Assembly (NCBI GenBank): GCA_017963805.1
Contig: JAGCTE010000034.1
Location: 1 to 61,240 of the forward strand
Origin: a bacterium
GTDB lineage: Bacteria > Auribacterota > UBA3054
Length of the DNA: 61,240 nucleotides
Reading direction: 5' to 3'
The notes below the pieces were generated by a model. It was not told where the DNA came from. It did no database searches and worked only from the letters and a program-made list of their open reading frames with translations. This document shows positions 7,705 to 15,335 of this stretch, piece after piece. Every line of letters starts with the position of its first letter. The first letter of the stretch is position 1. The translations under genes and the position numbers were made by a program.

Positions 7705-9055
7705 CAAAAACATGCAGATACTGATCGCCGAGGACGACGCGGTCGCGAGGGAAACGCTTGCGGAAGCCTTTTCCGACAAGGGCTACAAAGTGCTGGAAGC
7801 CCGCGACGGAGAGGAGGCGAAGACGCTGGCGCAGACGAAAAAGCCCGACCTGCTCCTGACGGACTGGAAGATGCCGATAATCGACGGAATGCGGCTGGTG
7901 GAGGAGCTTTCCAAAGAGCTGCCGATCATTTTGATGACGGCTTACGGGAACGTGGAATACGCGGTCCTCGCCATGGAAAAGGGCGCCTTCAACTTCATCG
8001 AGAAGCCGATAGATCTTGTCAAGCTTTTCGCGCTTGTCGACAAGGCGCTGCAGCATTCCTTGCTGCAAAAGGAGAACGAGCAGTTAAGGGACCGCCTTGA
8101 GCGCACCGCTTTGAGCGGCATAATAGGCGCCTCTCCCGCCATCAGGGAAGTTTTTGCCAAGATCAGGCAGGTCGCCGCTTCCGACACTACGGTCTGCGTT
8201 CTCGGGGAATCGGGAACGGGAAAGGAGCTGGTGGCGAACGCCGTGCAGGCTCTGAGCGCGAGGTCCCAGGCTCCCTTCATCAAACTGAACTGCGCCGCCA
8301 TTCCGGAAAATCTGCTCGAGAGCGAGCTCTTCGGGCACGAGAGGGGCGCTTTCACGGGCGCGGAGAAGCTTAGGATCGGCAAATTCGAGCAGGCCGACCA
8401 CGGAACGCTCCTGCTCGACGAGATAGCCGAGATGAAGCCGGAGCTGCAGGCCAAGCTCTTAAGGGTCTTGCAGGACGGCGAATTCACAAGGCTCGGCGGA
8501 ACGAAGACTATAAAAGCCGACGTAAGGATCATCTGCGCGACAAACGCCGACATCGAGGAGAGGATCGCGAAGGGCCTTTTCCGCTCGGACCTTTACTACA
8601 GGATCGGCGTCTTCACCATCAATCTTCCGCCTTTGAGGGAGCGCAAGGACGACATCGAGCTTCTGGCGAAATATTTCCTCGACCAGATCTCCGGCAATCT
8701 CGGCAGGGAATTCAAGGGCTTTTCAAAGGAAGCGCTGCGGGCCATGCGCAATTACTCCTGGCCCGGCAACGTCAGGCAGCTCAGGAACGCCGTGGAGTAC
8801 GCGACCATAACGACGGGGGACAAGGAGGAGGTCGCGCTTTCCGCCCTGCCAAAGGAGATCAGCCAGCTTTCCGGAATAAGCGCAAAGGAAGAGCAAGAAG
8901 ATACTCCCGCTCCGCTTTCCCTGAAAGAGATGGAAAAGCAGGCCATTCTTTCCGCCCTTAGAAGATCGGGCGGGAAAAAGGACGTCGCGGCCAAGGAACT
9001 CGGCATAGGTCTTAAAACCATTTATCGCAAAATTGAGGAATACGGCATCAAATGA
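7697..9055 (+). CDS. Sigma-54-dependent NtrC-family response regulator
   Basis: 452 residues in three domains. The receiver has acidic D13/D14 and phospho-acceptor D56 in LLTDWKMP. The AAA+ domain has Walker A GESGTGKE at 170-177, an intact sigma-54-contacting GAFTGA loop at 217-222, Walker B LLLDEIAEM and the SWPGNVRQLRN block. The C-terminus is a Fis-type helix-turn-helix (KKDVAAKELGIGLKTIYRKI). It would activate RpoN-dependent promoters after phosphorylation by the upstream kinase. Its last codon overlaps the lgt start (ATGA). Target promoters cannot be named from this window; I saw no convincing -24/-12 element in front of the neighbouring genes. Confidence 0.92.
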   Translation: MTNKNMQILIAEDDAVARETLAEAFSDKGYKVLEARDGEEAKTLAQTKKPDLLLTDWKMPIIDGMRLVEELSKELPIILMTAYGNVEYAVLAMEKGAFNFIEKPIDLVKLFALVDKALQHSLLQKENEQLRDRLERTALSGIIGASPAIREVFAKIRQVAASDTTVCVLGESGTGKELVANAVQALSARSQAPFIKLNCAAIPENLLESELFGHERGAFTGAEKLRIGKFEQADHGTLLLDEIAEMKPELQAKLLRVLQDGEFTRLGGTKTIKADVRIICATNADIEERIAKGLFRSDLYYRIGVFTINLPPLRERKDDIELLAKYFLDQISGNLGREFKGFSKEALRAMRNYSWPGNVRQLRNAVEYATITTGDKEEVALSALPKEISQLSGISAKEEQEDTPAPLSLKEMEKQAILSALRRSGGKKDVAAKELGIGLKTIYRKIEEYGIK

Positions 9056-9861
9056 ATTCTTACTGGGTGCATGATCTGGATCCCGTGCTGCTGCATTTGG
9101 GACCGTTGGACATCCGCTGGTACGGCGTGATGTACGTGCTTGGGCTTTTCATCGCGGTCTGGTGGCTGGGAAAGAGGCAGGAGAAGGGCCTTTTTGCGCT
9201 GCCGAAAAAGGAGAACATCCAGGACATGGCTTTCTACGGTTTCCTGGGGATCCTGATCGGCGGAAGACTGGGGAACTGCTTCCTGTACAACGCCCCGTAT
9301 TTTCTTACGCATCCCGTTGACATCATAAAAGTCTGGGAAGGCGGCATGAGCTTCCACGGCGGAATGGTCGGCGCGGCCGCGGGGCTTTGGCTCTACGGCA
9401 GAAAAATGAAGATACCCTTCATGCACCTTCTGGACAACACCGCTTTGGTCAGTACCGTAGGCTTGGGCTTAGGCCGGGTCGCGAACTTCATCAACGGCGA
9501 ACTGCACGGCAAGGTGACGGACGTGGCCTGGGCAGTCATTTTCCCGCAAGTCGACAACCTGCCCCGCCACCCGGTCCAGCTTTACCAGGCTTTCACGGAC
9601 GGCGTCGTTCTTTTGCTGATCATGTTTCTGTTTTCCCGGAAGCCGAGGAAAAACGGTTTTTTGAGCGGCGTCTTCGGGGTCTCCTACGGGATCTTAAGGA
9701 TCATAACCGAGCCTTTCCGGGCTGAGGACCCCGTTTTGTCCGGCTGCTGCGGCCTGACCAAGGGGCAAATTTACAGCGTGCTGACTTTGATAGCGGGCAT
9801 ACTCATACTCGTTTGGAGCGCCAGACAGGAAGTCGTTATGAAGAAGGAGGAGCAGGCGTGA
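9052..9861 (+). CDS. lgt: Phosphatidylglycerol--prolipoprotein diacylglyceryl transferase
   Basis: 269-residue integral membrane enzyme that attaches diacylglycerol to the lipobox cysteine of prolipoproteins, the first step of lipoprotein maturation. Diagnostic stretches are IRWYGVMYVLG near the N-terminus, GGRLGNCFLYN, GGMSFHGGMVG and the Lgt signature GLGRVANFINGELHG. Length and about seven helices match the family. Its start overlaps the stop of the response regulator. Its stop overlaps the GTG start of lnt, placing two steps of the same pathway in one transcript. Confidence 0.95.
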   Translation: MNSYWVHDLDPVLLHLGPLDIRWYGVMYVLGLFIAVWWLGKRQEKGLFALPKKENIQDMAFYGFLGILIGGRLGNCFLYNAPYFLTHPVDIIKVWEGGMSFHGGMVGAAAGLWLYGRKMKIPFMHLLDNTALVSTVGLGLGRVANFINGELHGKVTDVAWAVIFPQVDNLPRHPVQLYQAFTDGVVLLLIMFLFSRKPRKNGFLSGVFGVSYGILRIITEPFRAEDPVLSGCCGLTKGQIYSVLTLIAGILILVWSARQEVVMKKEEQA

Positions 9862-11384
9862 TCCTTTTTGTCAGCTCGCTGATCAGCGCAGTTCTTCTGA
9901 CGCTCTCTTTCCCGAAGTTCGGATTTGCCTTCCTTGCGCCTGTCGCCTTGGCGCCGTATTTCTGCGCCCTGCTTATCAGGAAAGAGGGGACGTGGAAAGG
10001 CGTCTTTTTCAGCGCTTATCTTTTGGGCCTCATTTGGCACGTCGCAAGCATCTGGTGGCTGAGTTTTGTTAGCTGCGCCGGGATGCTGGCGCTTTCCGCT
10101 TTCCTGGCGCTTCTCTTTGCCGCCTTCATTCTTTTGGCCGTGTTTTTTGCCAAGAAAGGTTTTTGCCCGGCTCTTTCTTTCGCGCTTTTTATACTTTTCT
10201 ACGAACTGACGGTCTCGTACCTTTTCACGGGCTTCCCCTGGCTTCTTTTGGGAATGGCGCTGCACAAGAATCCGCTTCTCATCCAAACGGCGGACATCTT
10301 CGGAATGCATTTCATCAGTTTCCTTTTGGCTTTCACTTCCGCTTCAATTGCGAGCGCTGCCAGCGAAAGAAACGTCAAGTCCTTCCTCCCTCTTGCCGCC
10401 GTCATTTTGCTTTGGACGCTCTCGGCCTGCTACGGCCTTTACAGAATGAAAGAACTGGGGAGCGAAGAGCCTGTCCGCTCTCTCAAGGTCTCCATGATCC
10501 AGCTGAATCTGCCGCCGGAACTGAAGCACGACGAGAGCAAGGACGAGGAAACGCTGGACGACTATCTCAAGGCGACCGAAAAGACGGCTCCTGAAAGCGA
10601 GCTCGTGATTTGGCCGGAGACCGGCGTCCCAGGGATCTACAACGATTACGGCAACCCGGCCCTCAAGGTCCTGCAGCGATTCAGGACGAAAGTCAAAGTT
10701 CCTCTGCTCTGCGGCCTGACCTGGGCGGAAAAGGACCAGTCAGGGGAAATAAGGTTCTTCAATTCCGCGTCTCTGCTCGACAACTCCGCCATGCTGCCAA
10801 GGGAACGCTATTACAAGAAACATTTGGTCATCTTCGGGGAGTACGTGCCTCTTGAGCGCTATCTGCCTTTCTTGAAGCTTCTGACACCCATACCCAGCAG
10901 CTACACGCCGGGCGTTCTTTCCCATGTCCTCGACCTTAAGAGGGAAGACGGAGCGGTCTTCAAACTTGGCGCGCTCATCTGCTTCGAGGACGTTTTCCCG
11001 GAAAGCGCCAGGGAGGCGGTGAGGGAAGGGGCGGAGATCCTTGTCAACCTTACCAACGACGGCTGGTTTTTCGATTCGCCGGGTCCTTACCAGCACGCCG
11101 CGCTTTCTGGTTTCAGGGCGGTCGAGACGAGGCGGGAACTGCTGCGTTCAAGCAACACCGGCATAACCGTCCTTATCGACAGGCTGGGAAGAGAGAAAGC
11201 TCTTCTCTCCTCGGAAGGAAAAAGCGTTATGGTGTCCGGCGAACTCATTTGCCGCGCCGACGTTTTCTCCCCCAGGGAGACGATCTACGCCAAATATGGC
11301 GACCTTGGGCTTTTTGTCACGGCTTTCCTGACGTTTCTTATCGGAGCGCTGTTTAGGAATCAAAAGAACGTTATGGTAAAATAA
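9858..11384 (+). CDS. lnt: Apolipoprotein N-acyltransferase
   Basis: 508 residues from a GTG start overlapping the lgt stop. An AAGGAGG Shine-Dalgarno at 9844-9850 sits seven bases before it and decides this start over the upstream in-frame ATG at 9813. The N-terminal half has about six membrane helices. The C-terminal nitrilase-like domain carries the catalytic Glu in WPETGVPG, Lys in KKHLVIFGEYVPLE and Cys in GALICFEDVFPE. Lnt adds the third acyl chain to lipoproteins in the periplasmic leaflet of the inner membrane. With lgt next to it this forms a lipoprotein-maturation unit; lspA is not in the window. Confidence 0.94.
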   Translation: MILFVSSLISAVLLTLSFPKFGFAFLAPVALAPYFCALLIRKEGTWKGVFFSAYLLGLIWHVASIWWLSFVSCAGMLALSAFLALLFAAFILLAVFFAKKGFCPALSFALFILFYELTVSYLFTGFPWLLLGMALHKNPLLIQTADIFGMHFISFLLAFTSASIASAASERNVKSFLPLAAVILLWTLSACYGLYRMKELGSEEPVRSLKVSMIQLNLPPELKHDESKDEETLDDYLKATEKTAPESELVIWPETGVPGIYNDYGNPALKVLQRFRTKVKVPLLCGLTWAEKDQSGEIRFFNSASLLDNSAMLPRERYYKKHLVIFGEYVPLERYLPFLKLLTPIPSSYTPGVLSHVLDLKREDGAVFKLGALICFEDVFPESAREAVREGAEILVNLTNDGWFFDSPGPYQHAALSGFRAVETRRELLRSSNTGITVLIDRLGREKALLSSEGKSVMVSGELICRADVFSPRETIYAKYGDLGLFVTAFLTFLIGALFRNQKNVMVK

Positions 11385-11391
11385 TAGAATT

Positions 11392-12222
11392 ATGAAAGGC
11401 AATTTGAAAAACAAAGTGAAGGACAAAATGCGGAAGAAGATCCATATTCTTCCCAACTTTGTCACGGCCTGCAACCTTGTCATGGGCGTCAACGCCATTA
11501 TGATCTCTTTGGGCGCTTTCGCCAACGACGATTTCAGCAGCAAGCGCCTGACCCAGGCCTCGATGTGCGTTTTCTTCGGCATGATCTTCGACGTCTTCGA
11601 CGGGTTCGTCGCGAGGCTTACCAAGACCAGCAGCCGCTTCGGCATGGAGCTCGACAGTCTCGCCGACCTTGTCACCTTCGGCGTCGCGCCGTCCGTGCTA
11701 ATGTTCGTTTTCGTTTTGAAGGACGTTCCCGATCCCGTAAGGAAACTTGTCCTGCCGTGCTGCATGGTCTACACCTGCTGCGCCGCGCTGCGCCTTGCGC
11801 GCTTCAATGCCCAGATAGAGGATGAGGGCAAGACTTTCTCCGGCATTCCCACTCCGGAAGCCGCCGGCGTCATGATCTCGTACCTTCTCCTGCTTTCCCA
11901 CGGCTACCTCGCTCCGCAGACCAATTCCTTCCACTCCGCGCTGCAGAATTACGTCGTGCCTTTCCTTCCCGTGGTGCTCGGACTTCTGATGGTCGCGACC
12001 ATCCGCTTCCCGGCTCCGGCCAAGCAGATCGTCTGGCAGAGGCATCCTTTCATCTACCTTGTCCTTATCGTTTTCATTCTTGTCGCCCTGATATTCAGGC
12101 CCGGACTGGTATTGCCCGTGCTTTTCATGGGATATCTGCTCTACGGGCTTCTGCAGGCCGCCAGGCGCGCCGTGTTCCCTCCGAAAGCTAAGGACGAGAA
12201 CAAGGAAGGCCAAGAGGAATAA
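11392..12222 (+). CDS. pssA: CDP-diacylglycerol--serine O-phosphatidyltransferase
   Basis: 276-residue membrane protein with the CDP-alcohol phosphatidyltransferase signature: DGFVAR, then G and two Asp (GMELDSLADLVTFG). The N-terminal text KKIHILPNFVTACNLVMG is typical of the Bacillus-type PssA. It makes phosphatidylserine, the precursor of phosphatidylethanolamine. The first ATG has no clear ribosome site. An in-frame ATG at 11428, preceded by AAGGA, would give MRKKIHILPN and could be the true start. The end is a charged cytoplasmic tail. The stop overlaps the truB start by one base. Confidence 0.92.
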   Translation: MKGNLKNKVKDKMRKKIHILPNFVTACNLVMGVNAIMISLGAFANDDFSSKRLTQASMCVFFGMIFDVFDGFVARLTKTSSRFGMELDSLADLVTFGVAPSVLMFVFVLKDVPDPVRKLVLPCCMVYTCCAALRLARFNAQIEDEGKTFSGIPTPEAAGVMISYLLLLSHGYLAPQTNSFHSALQNYVVPFLPVVLGLLMVATIRFPAPAKQIVWQRHPFIYLVLIVFILVALIFRPGLVLPVLFMGYLLYGLLQAARRAVFPPKAKDENKEGQEE

Positions 12223-13787
12223 TGGCCCGGGAGCAGAACGAGGTTCAGGGGATAATTCCCGTTGACAAGCCGAAGGACTGGACTTCCCACGACGTCATAG
12301 CCAAATTAAGGGGCGCTTTCAAAATAAAAAAGATCGGGCACTCCGGAACCTTGGACCCTATGGCTACAGGCCTTCTGGCGGTGCTCTGCGGCAAATCGAC
12401 GAAGCTCTCCGATCCTTTAATGGCGTCGAAGAAGACGTACGAGATGACGGTCCGTTTCGGCGTTGAGACCAACACTCAGGACATAACCGGCGAAGTCGTA
12501 AGGGAGAGTCCCTTGCCGGAAGGCTTCGGGAAGGAGATGCTGCTCAAAGCCCTGCCGGAATTCAGAGGCGAGATCGAGCAGCTCCCGCCGATGTTCTCCG
12601 CGATCAAGGTGAAGGGCAAAAAGCTCTACGACATAGCGAGGAAAGGACAGGAGATCGAAAGGGAAACGCGCAAGGTCACGATCTACGACCTTGAGCTAAT
12701 AGACATGAAAGACAACGAAGCGAAACTGCGCTGCGTCTGCTCAAAAGGCACCTACGTCAGAACGCTGGCTCACGACCTCGGCCAAAGACTCGGCTGCGGC
12801 GGGACCCTAACGGAGCTGAGAAGGACCGAAGGCAGTTTCCTTTCCATAGAGGAAGCCTTCAGTTTGGACGAGATCCTGAATTGGGATCTGGAGAGACTGA
12901 GGGCGGAAGCGGAGAAGAATTTGGAAAAAGCAACGAACTTACTCGCGAAAGCGGCGAAACCGGCCTTGCTGGCCCTCATAGCGCTTCTAATGGCCTCCTG
13001 CGCCCCAAAGGCGGAGGAAAAGGTCGACGTTTACGTTTCCATCCCGCCGCTTCTGCCCTTCGCGCAAAGGCTGGCCGGGCCGGACGTCAAATGCGAAAGC
13101 TTCATGCCTTCCGGCGCCAATCCCCATTCCTACGAGCCGTCCCCAAGGCAAGGCGCGGGTTTCTATGACAGCAAGCTGTTCATCATGACGGGCCTGCCAT
13201 TTGAAAAGGAGCTCGCAAAGCGCGCAAAAAGCGGCAAAGGCCCGAAACTTTTAGACCTCGCGCCAGAGGAAGCCGATCACGACCACGACCACGAGGAGGC
13301 CGGCCATCACCACGACCCGCATATCTGGCTTTCCCCAAGGCTCATGAAAGAAAGCGTCCAGGACATGGCCGCCGCGCTTTGTGAACTCTATCCCGAAAAG
13401 GAAGAAGAGATCGGAAAGAGGGCGGAGGAAATAAAAGAAGAGCTTAAGGCTTTCGACGAGGAACTGAAGGAAACTTTCAAGGACGGCAACAAGGTCTTTT
13501 TGGTCTTCCATCCCGCCTATTCCCTCTTCGCCGAGGACTACGGCCTAACTGAGATCGCCGTGGAAAAGGAAGGCTCCGAGCCCACGCCCAAAAGTCTCTC
13601 TGAAGCGATGGAAAAAGCCAAAAGCGAAAACATCGCCAACCTGATCGTCCAGCCCGGCATGAACGAAAGGCTCGCCAAAAACATCGCGGCCACCGCGAAG
13701 CTTAAGATCATAAGAAGGGACGCGCTCTCCACCAACTACTATGACGAGCTTAGGGCGCTCGCCAAGAACATCAAGGGCGAGGAATGA
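12222..13787 (+). CDS. truB: TruB pseudouridine synthase fused in frame to ZnuA zinc-binding lipoprotein
   Basis: One uninterrupted frame of 521 codons holds two unrelated proteins. Residues 1 to about 230 are TruB, which makes pseudouridine 55 in tRNA. It has catalytic D45 in GHSGTLDPMATGLL, the KGTYVRTLAHDLG block and no PUA tail. Residues about 234-521 are a complete zinc ABC transporter binding protein. This part has a basic then hydrophobic signal sequence ending in the lipobox MASC (C260), H302 in GANPHSYEPSP, a His/Asp/Glu-rich loop near 350-366 and H367 in DPHIWLSP, then FHPAYSLFAEDYGL. No stop codon separates them. A TTG at 12921 with GGAG upstream could start ZnuA separately. If translated as one chain, TruB would be tethered to the membrane with ZnuA outside. 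The overlapping znuC start shows that the ZnuA part belongs to the transporter operon. An assembly or sequencing error that removed a stop is the main alternative. Confidence 0.85.
   Translation: MAREQNEVQGIIPVDKPKDWTSHDVIAKLRGAFKIKKIGHSGTLDPMATGLLAVLCGKSTKLSDPLMASKKTYEMTVRFGVETNTQDITGEVVRESPLPEGFGKEMLLKALPEFRGEIEQLPPMFSAIKVKGKKLYDIARKGQEIERETRKVTIYDLELIDMKDNEAKLRCVCSKGTYVRTLAHDLGQRLGCGGTLTELRRTEGSFLSIEEAFSLDEILNWDLERLRAEAEKNLEKATNLLAKAAKPALLALIALLMASCAPKAEEKVDVYVSIPPLLPFAQRLAGPDVKCESFMPSGANPHSYEPSPRQGAGFYDSKLFIMTGLPFEKELAKRAKSGKGPKLLDLAPEEADHDHDHEEAGHHHDPHIWLSPRLMKESVQDMAAALCELYPEKEEEIGKRAEEIKEELKAFDEELKETFKDGNKVFLVFHPAYSLFAEDYGLTEIAVEKEGSEPTPKSLSEAMEKAKSENIANLIVQPGMNERLAKNIAATAKLKIIRRDALSTNYYDELRALAKNIKGEE
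12911..12923 (+). promoter_or_regulatory. Possible internal ribosome site and TTG start for ZnuA
   Basis: GGAG at 12911-12914 lies six bases before a TTG codon at 12921-12923. It is in frame with the zinc-binding protein. Initiation here would give a normal lipoprotein signal of 26 residues before the lipobox cysteine. It would allow ZnuA to be made separately from TruB even though no stop codon divides them. Confidence 0.5.
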
Positions 13788-14545
13788 GCGCAGACACGAT
13801 CCTAACTTTCAGGAACGTTAATTTCGGCTACGGGCAGAACAAGGTCCTGGACGACGTTTCCTTCTCCGTCAAAAGAGGCGAGTACGTCGGCATCGTCGGC
13901 CCCAACGGCGGCGGCAAGACCACGCTCTTCAAGCTGGTGCTGGGCATTCTTAAGCCTCATTCCGGAGAAATAAAGCTTTTCGGGAAAGAGCCCGAGGAGA
14001 CGAGATACCGCGTGGGCTACGTGCCCCAGTACTTCAACGTTGACCGCCAGTTCCCCATAAACGTGGCGGCCCTCATTGAAGCCGGCCTTCTCAATCACTC
14101 CGGCTTTTTGCCCATCAGCAAAAAGGAAGCCAAAGAAAAGATCGCAGACGTTCTCAATAGCGTTTACCTTGACGGTTACCAGACCAGAGCGGTAGGGGAG
14201 TTGTCCGGCGGCGAACTGCAGCGCGTTTTGATAGCCCGCGCTCTCGTCAGCAAGCCCGAACTGCTCCTCCTGGACGAACCCACAGCCAACGTCGACCCCG
14301 CCGTGGGCGTCAGCTTAAACGGTCTTTTCCAGGAACTCAACAGGAACCACACCATCATAATCGTTTCCCACGATATCGGCTTCGTCTCTTCGAGCGTCAC
14401 CTCGATCCTCTGCCTGAACGAGAAACTCTACCAGCACGACGGCTCGAAACTGACTCCCGAAGTCATAGAATCTCTTTACGGCGGCCACGTTCACCTCGTG
14501 AATCACTGCCATCACTGCCACGGGGAGGAAAATGATGCTGACTGA
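13784..14545 (+). CDS. znuC: Zinc ABC transporter ATP-binding protein
   Basis: 253-residue ABC ATPase with Walker A GPNGGGKTT, Q loop (VGYVPQ), signature LSGGELQRVLIARAL, Walker B LLLLDEP and switch His in IIVSHD. It powers uptake of Zn2+ (or Mn2+) captured by the ZnuA domain encoded just upstream. The start overlaps the ZnuA stop by four bases and the end overlaps znuB by fourteen. The last 20 residues are rich in His and Cys (VHLVNHCHHCHGEE), a likely metal-binding tail that supports zinc as substrate and may sense cytoplasmic metal. Confidence 0.93.
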   Translation: MSADTILTFRNVNFGYGQNKVLDDVSFSVKRGEYVGIVGPNGGGKTTLFKLVLGILKPHSGEIKLFGKEPEETRYRVGYVPQYFNVDRQFPINVAALIEAGLLNHSGFLPISKKEAKEKIADVLNSVYLDGYQTRAVGELSGGELQRVLIARALVSKPELLLLDEPTANVDPAVGVSLNGLFQELNRNHTIIIVSHDIGFVSSSVTSILCLNEKLYQHDGSKLTPEVIESLYGGHVHLVNHCHHCHGEENDAD

Positions 14546-15335
14546 TCCCTTCCTTCTCAAGGCGCTTTTAGCCGGTCTTCTAATTTCCGTGGCCTGCGGC
14601 ATCGTCGGCAGCCTGGTGGTCGTAAGACGGCTGACCTTCATAACAGGCGGCATCGCCCATGCCGTATTGGGCGGCGTCGGCGTAGCGCTTTTCTTCAACA
14701 TCGCTCCCGTCTGGGGCATCTTCATCTCAGGGCAATTGGCCGCGCTCATTCTCGGCATAGTAAGCAGGAAAGTCAAACGTTACGAGGAGCCCGTGATCGC
14801 CGCCCTCTGGTCCGTCGGCATGGCCCTGGGCGTTCTTCTCGCGGCCCTCAGTCCGGGCTATCAGAGCGATCTGATGAGCTACCTCTTCGGCAACATTCTC
14901 CTCATCTCTTATCTCGACATTCTGAACGTCGTCATTCTTGACGCCATAATAATAATCATAACCTCGCTCTTCTACAAGCCTCTCAGGATCGTCTGCTTCG
15001 ACGAGGAATACGCCGCCCTAAGGGGATTGCCCACCAATTTCTTCTACCTTCTTTTGCTCTCCCTTATCGCGCTGACCGTCATCTGCGTCATGCGCGTGGT
15101 GGGACTCATTATGGTCATCGCTTTGATGGCGCTGCCGCCCACCATGATGCTGAGGCACACCAACCGCCTCCACGTAGTCATGCTCGGCTCCTCAATTATC
15201 AGCGCCGCTCTTATCGCCGCGGGACTTCTCATCTCCTTCCGCTTCGACTATCCTTCCGGCGCGACCATCGTGCTCCTCACGGGCTTCGTCTTCCTGGTGA
15301 AGACCATGATCTCCGAACTCCGCGCAAAGGCCTGA
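14532..15335 (+). CDS. znuB: Zinc ABC transporter permease
   Basis: 267-residue protein of the ABC-3 (ZnuB/MntB/TroC) permease family with about eight helices. The N-terminus LLAGLLISVACGIVGSLVVV and the segment GGIAHAVLGGVG are family marks. The EEYAALRGLP coupling helix and VVGLIMVIALMALPP region follow. It forms the channel used by ZnuA and ZnuC. Its stop codon directly abuts the stop codon of the convergent Nudix-HemW gene (no intergenic bases and no hairpin terminator), so transcripts from the two sides probably overlap. Confidence 0.93.
   Translation: MMLTDPFLLKALLAGLLISVACGIVGSLVVVRRLTFITGGIAHAVLGGVGVALFFNIAPVWGIFISGQLAALILGIVSRKVKRYEEPVIAALWSVGMALGVLLAALSPGYQSDLMSYLFGNILLISYLDILNVVILDAIIIIITSLFYKPLRIVCFDEEYAALRGLPTNFFYLLLLSLIALTVICVMRVVGLIMVIALMALPPTMMLRHTNRLHVVMLGSSIISAALIAAGLLISFRFDYPSGATIVLLTGFVFLVKTMISELRAKA

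Noticed and set aside
9813..9857. Upstream ATG start for lnt
   Set aside because: It lies deep inside lgt, and the GTG at 9858 has a perfect Shine-Dalgarno at normal spacing.
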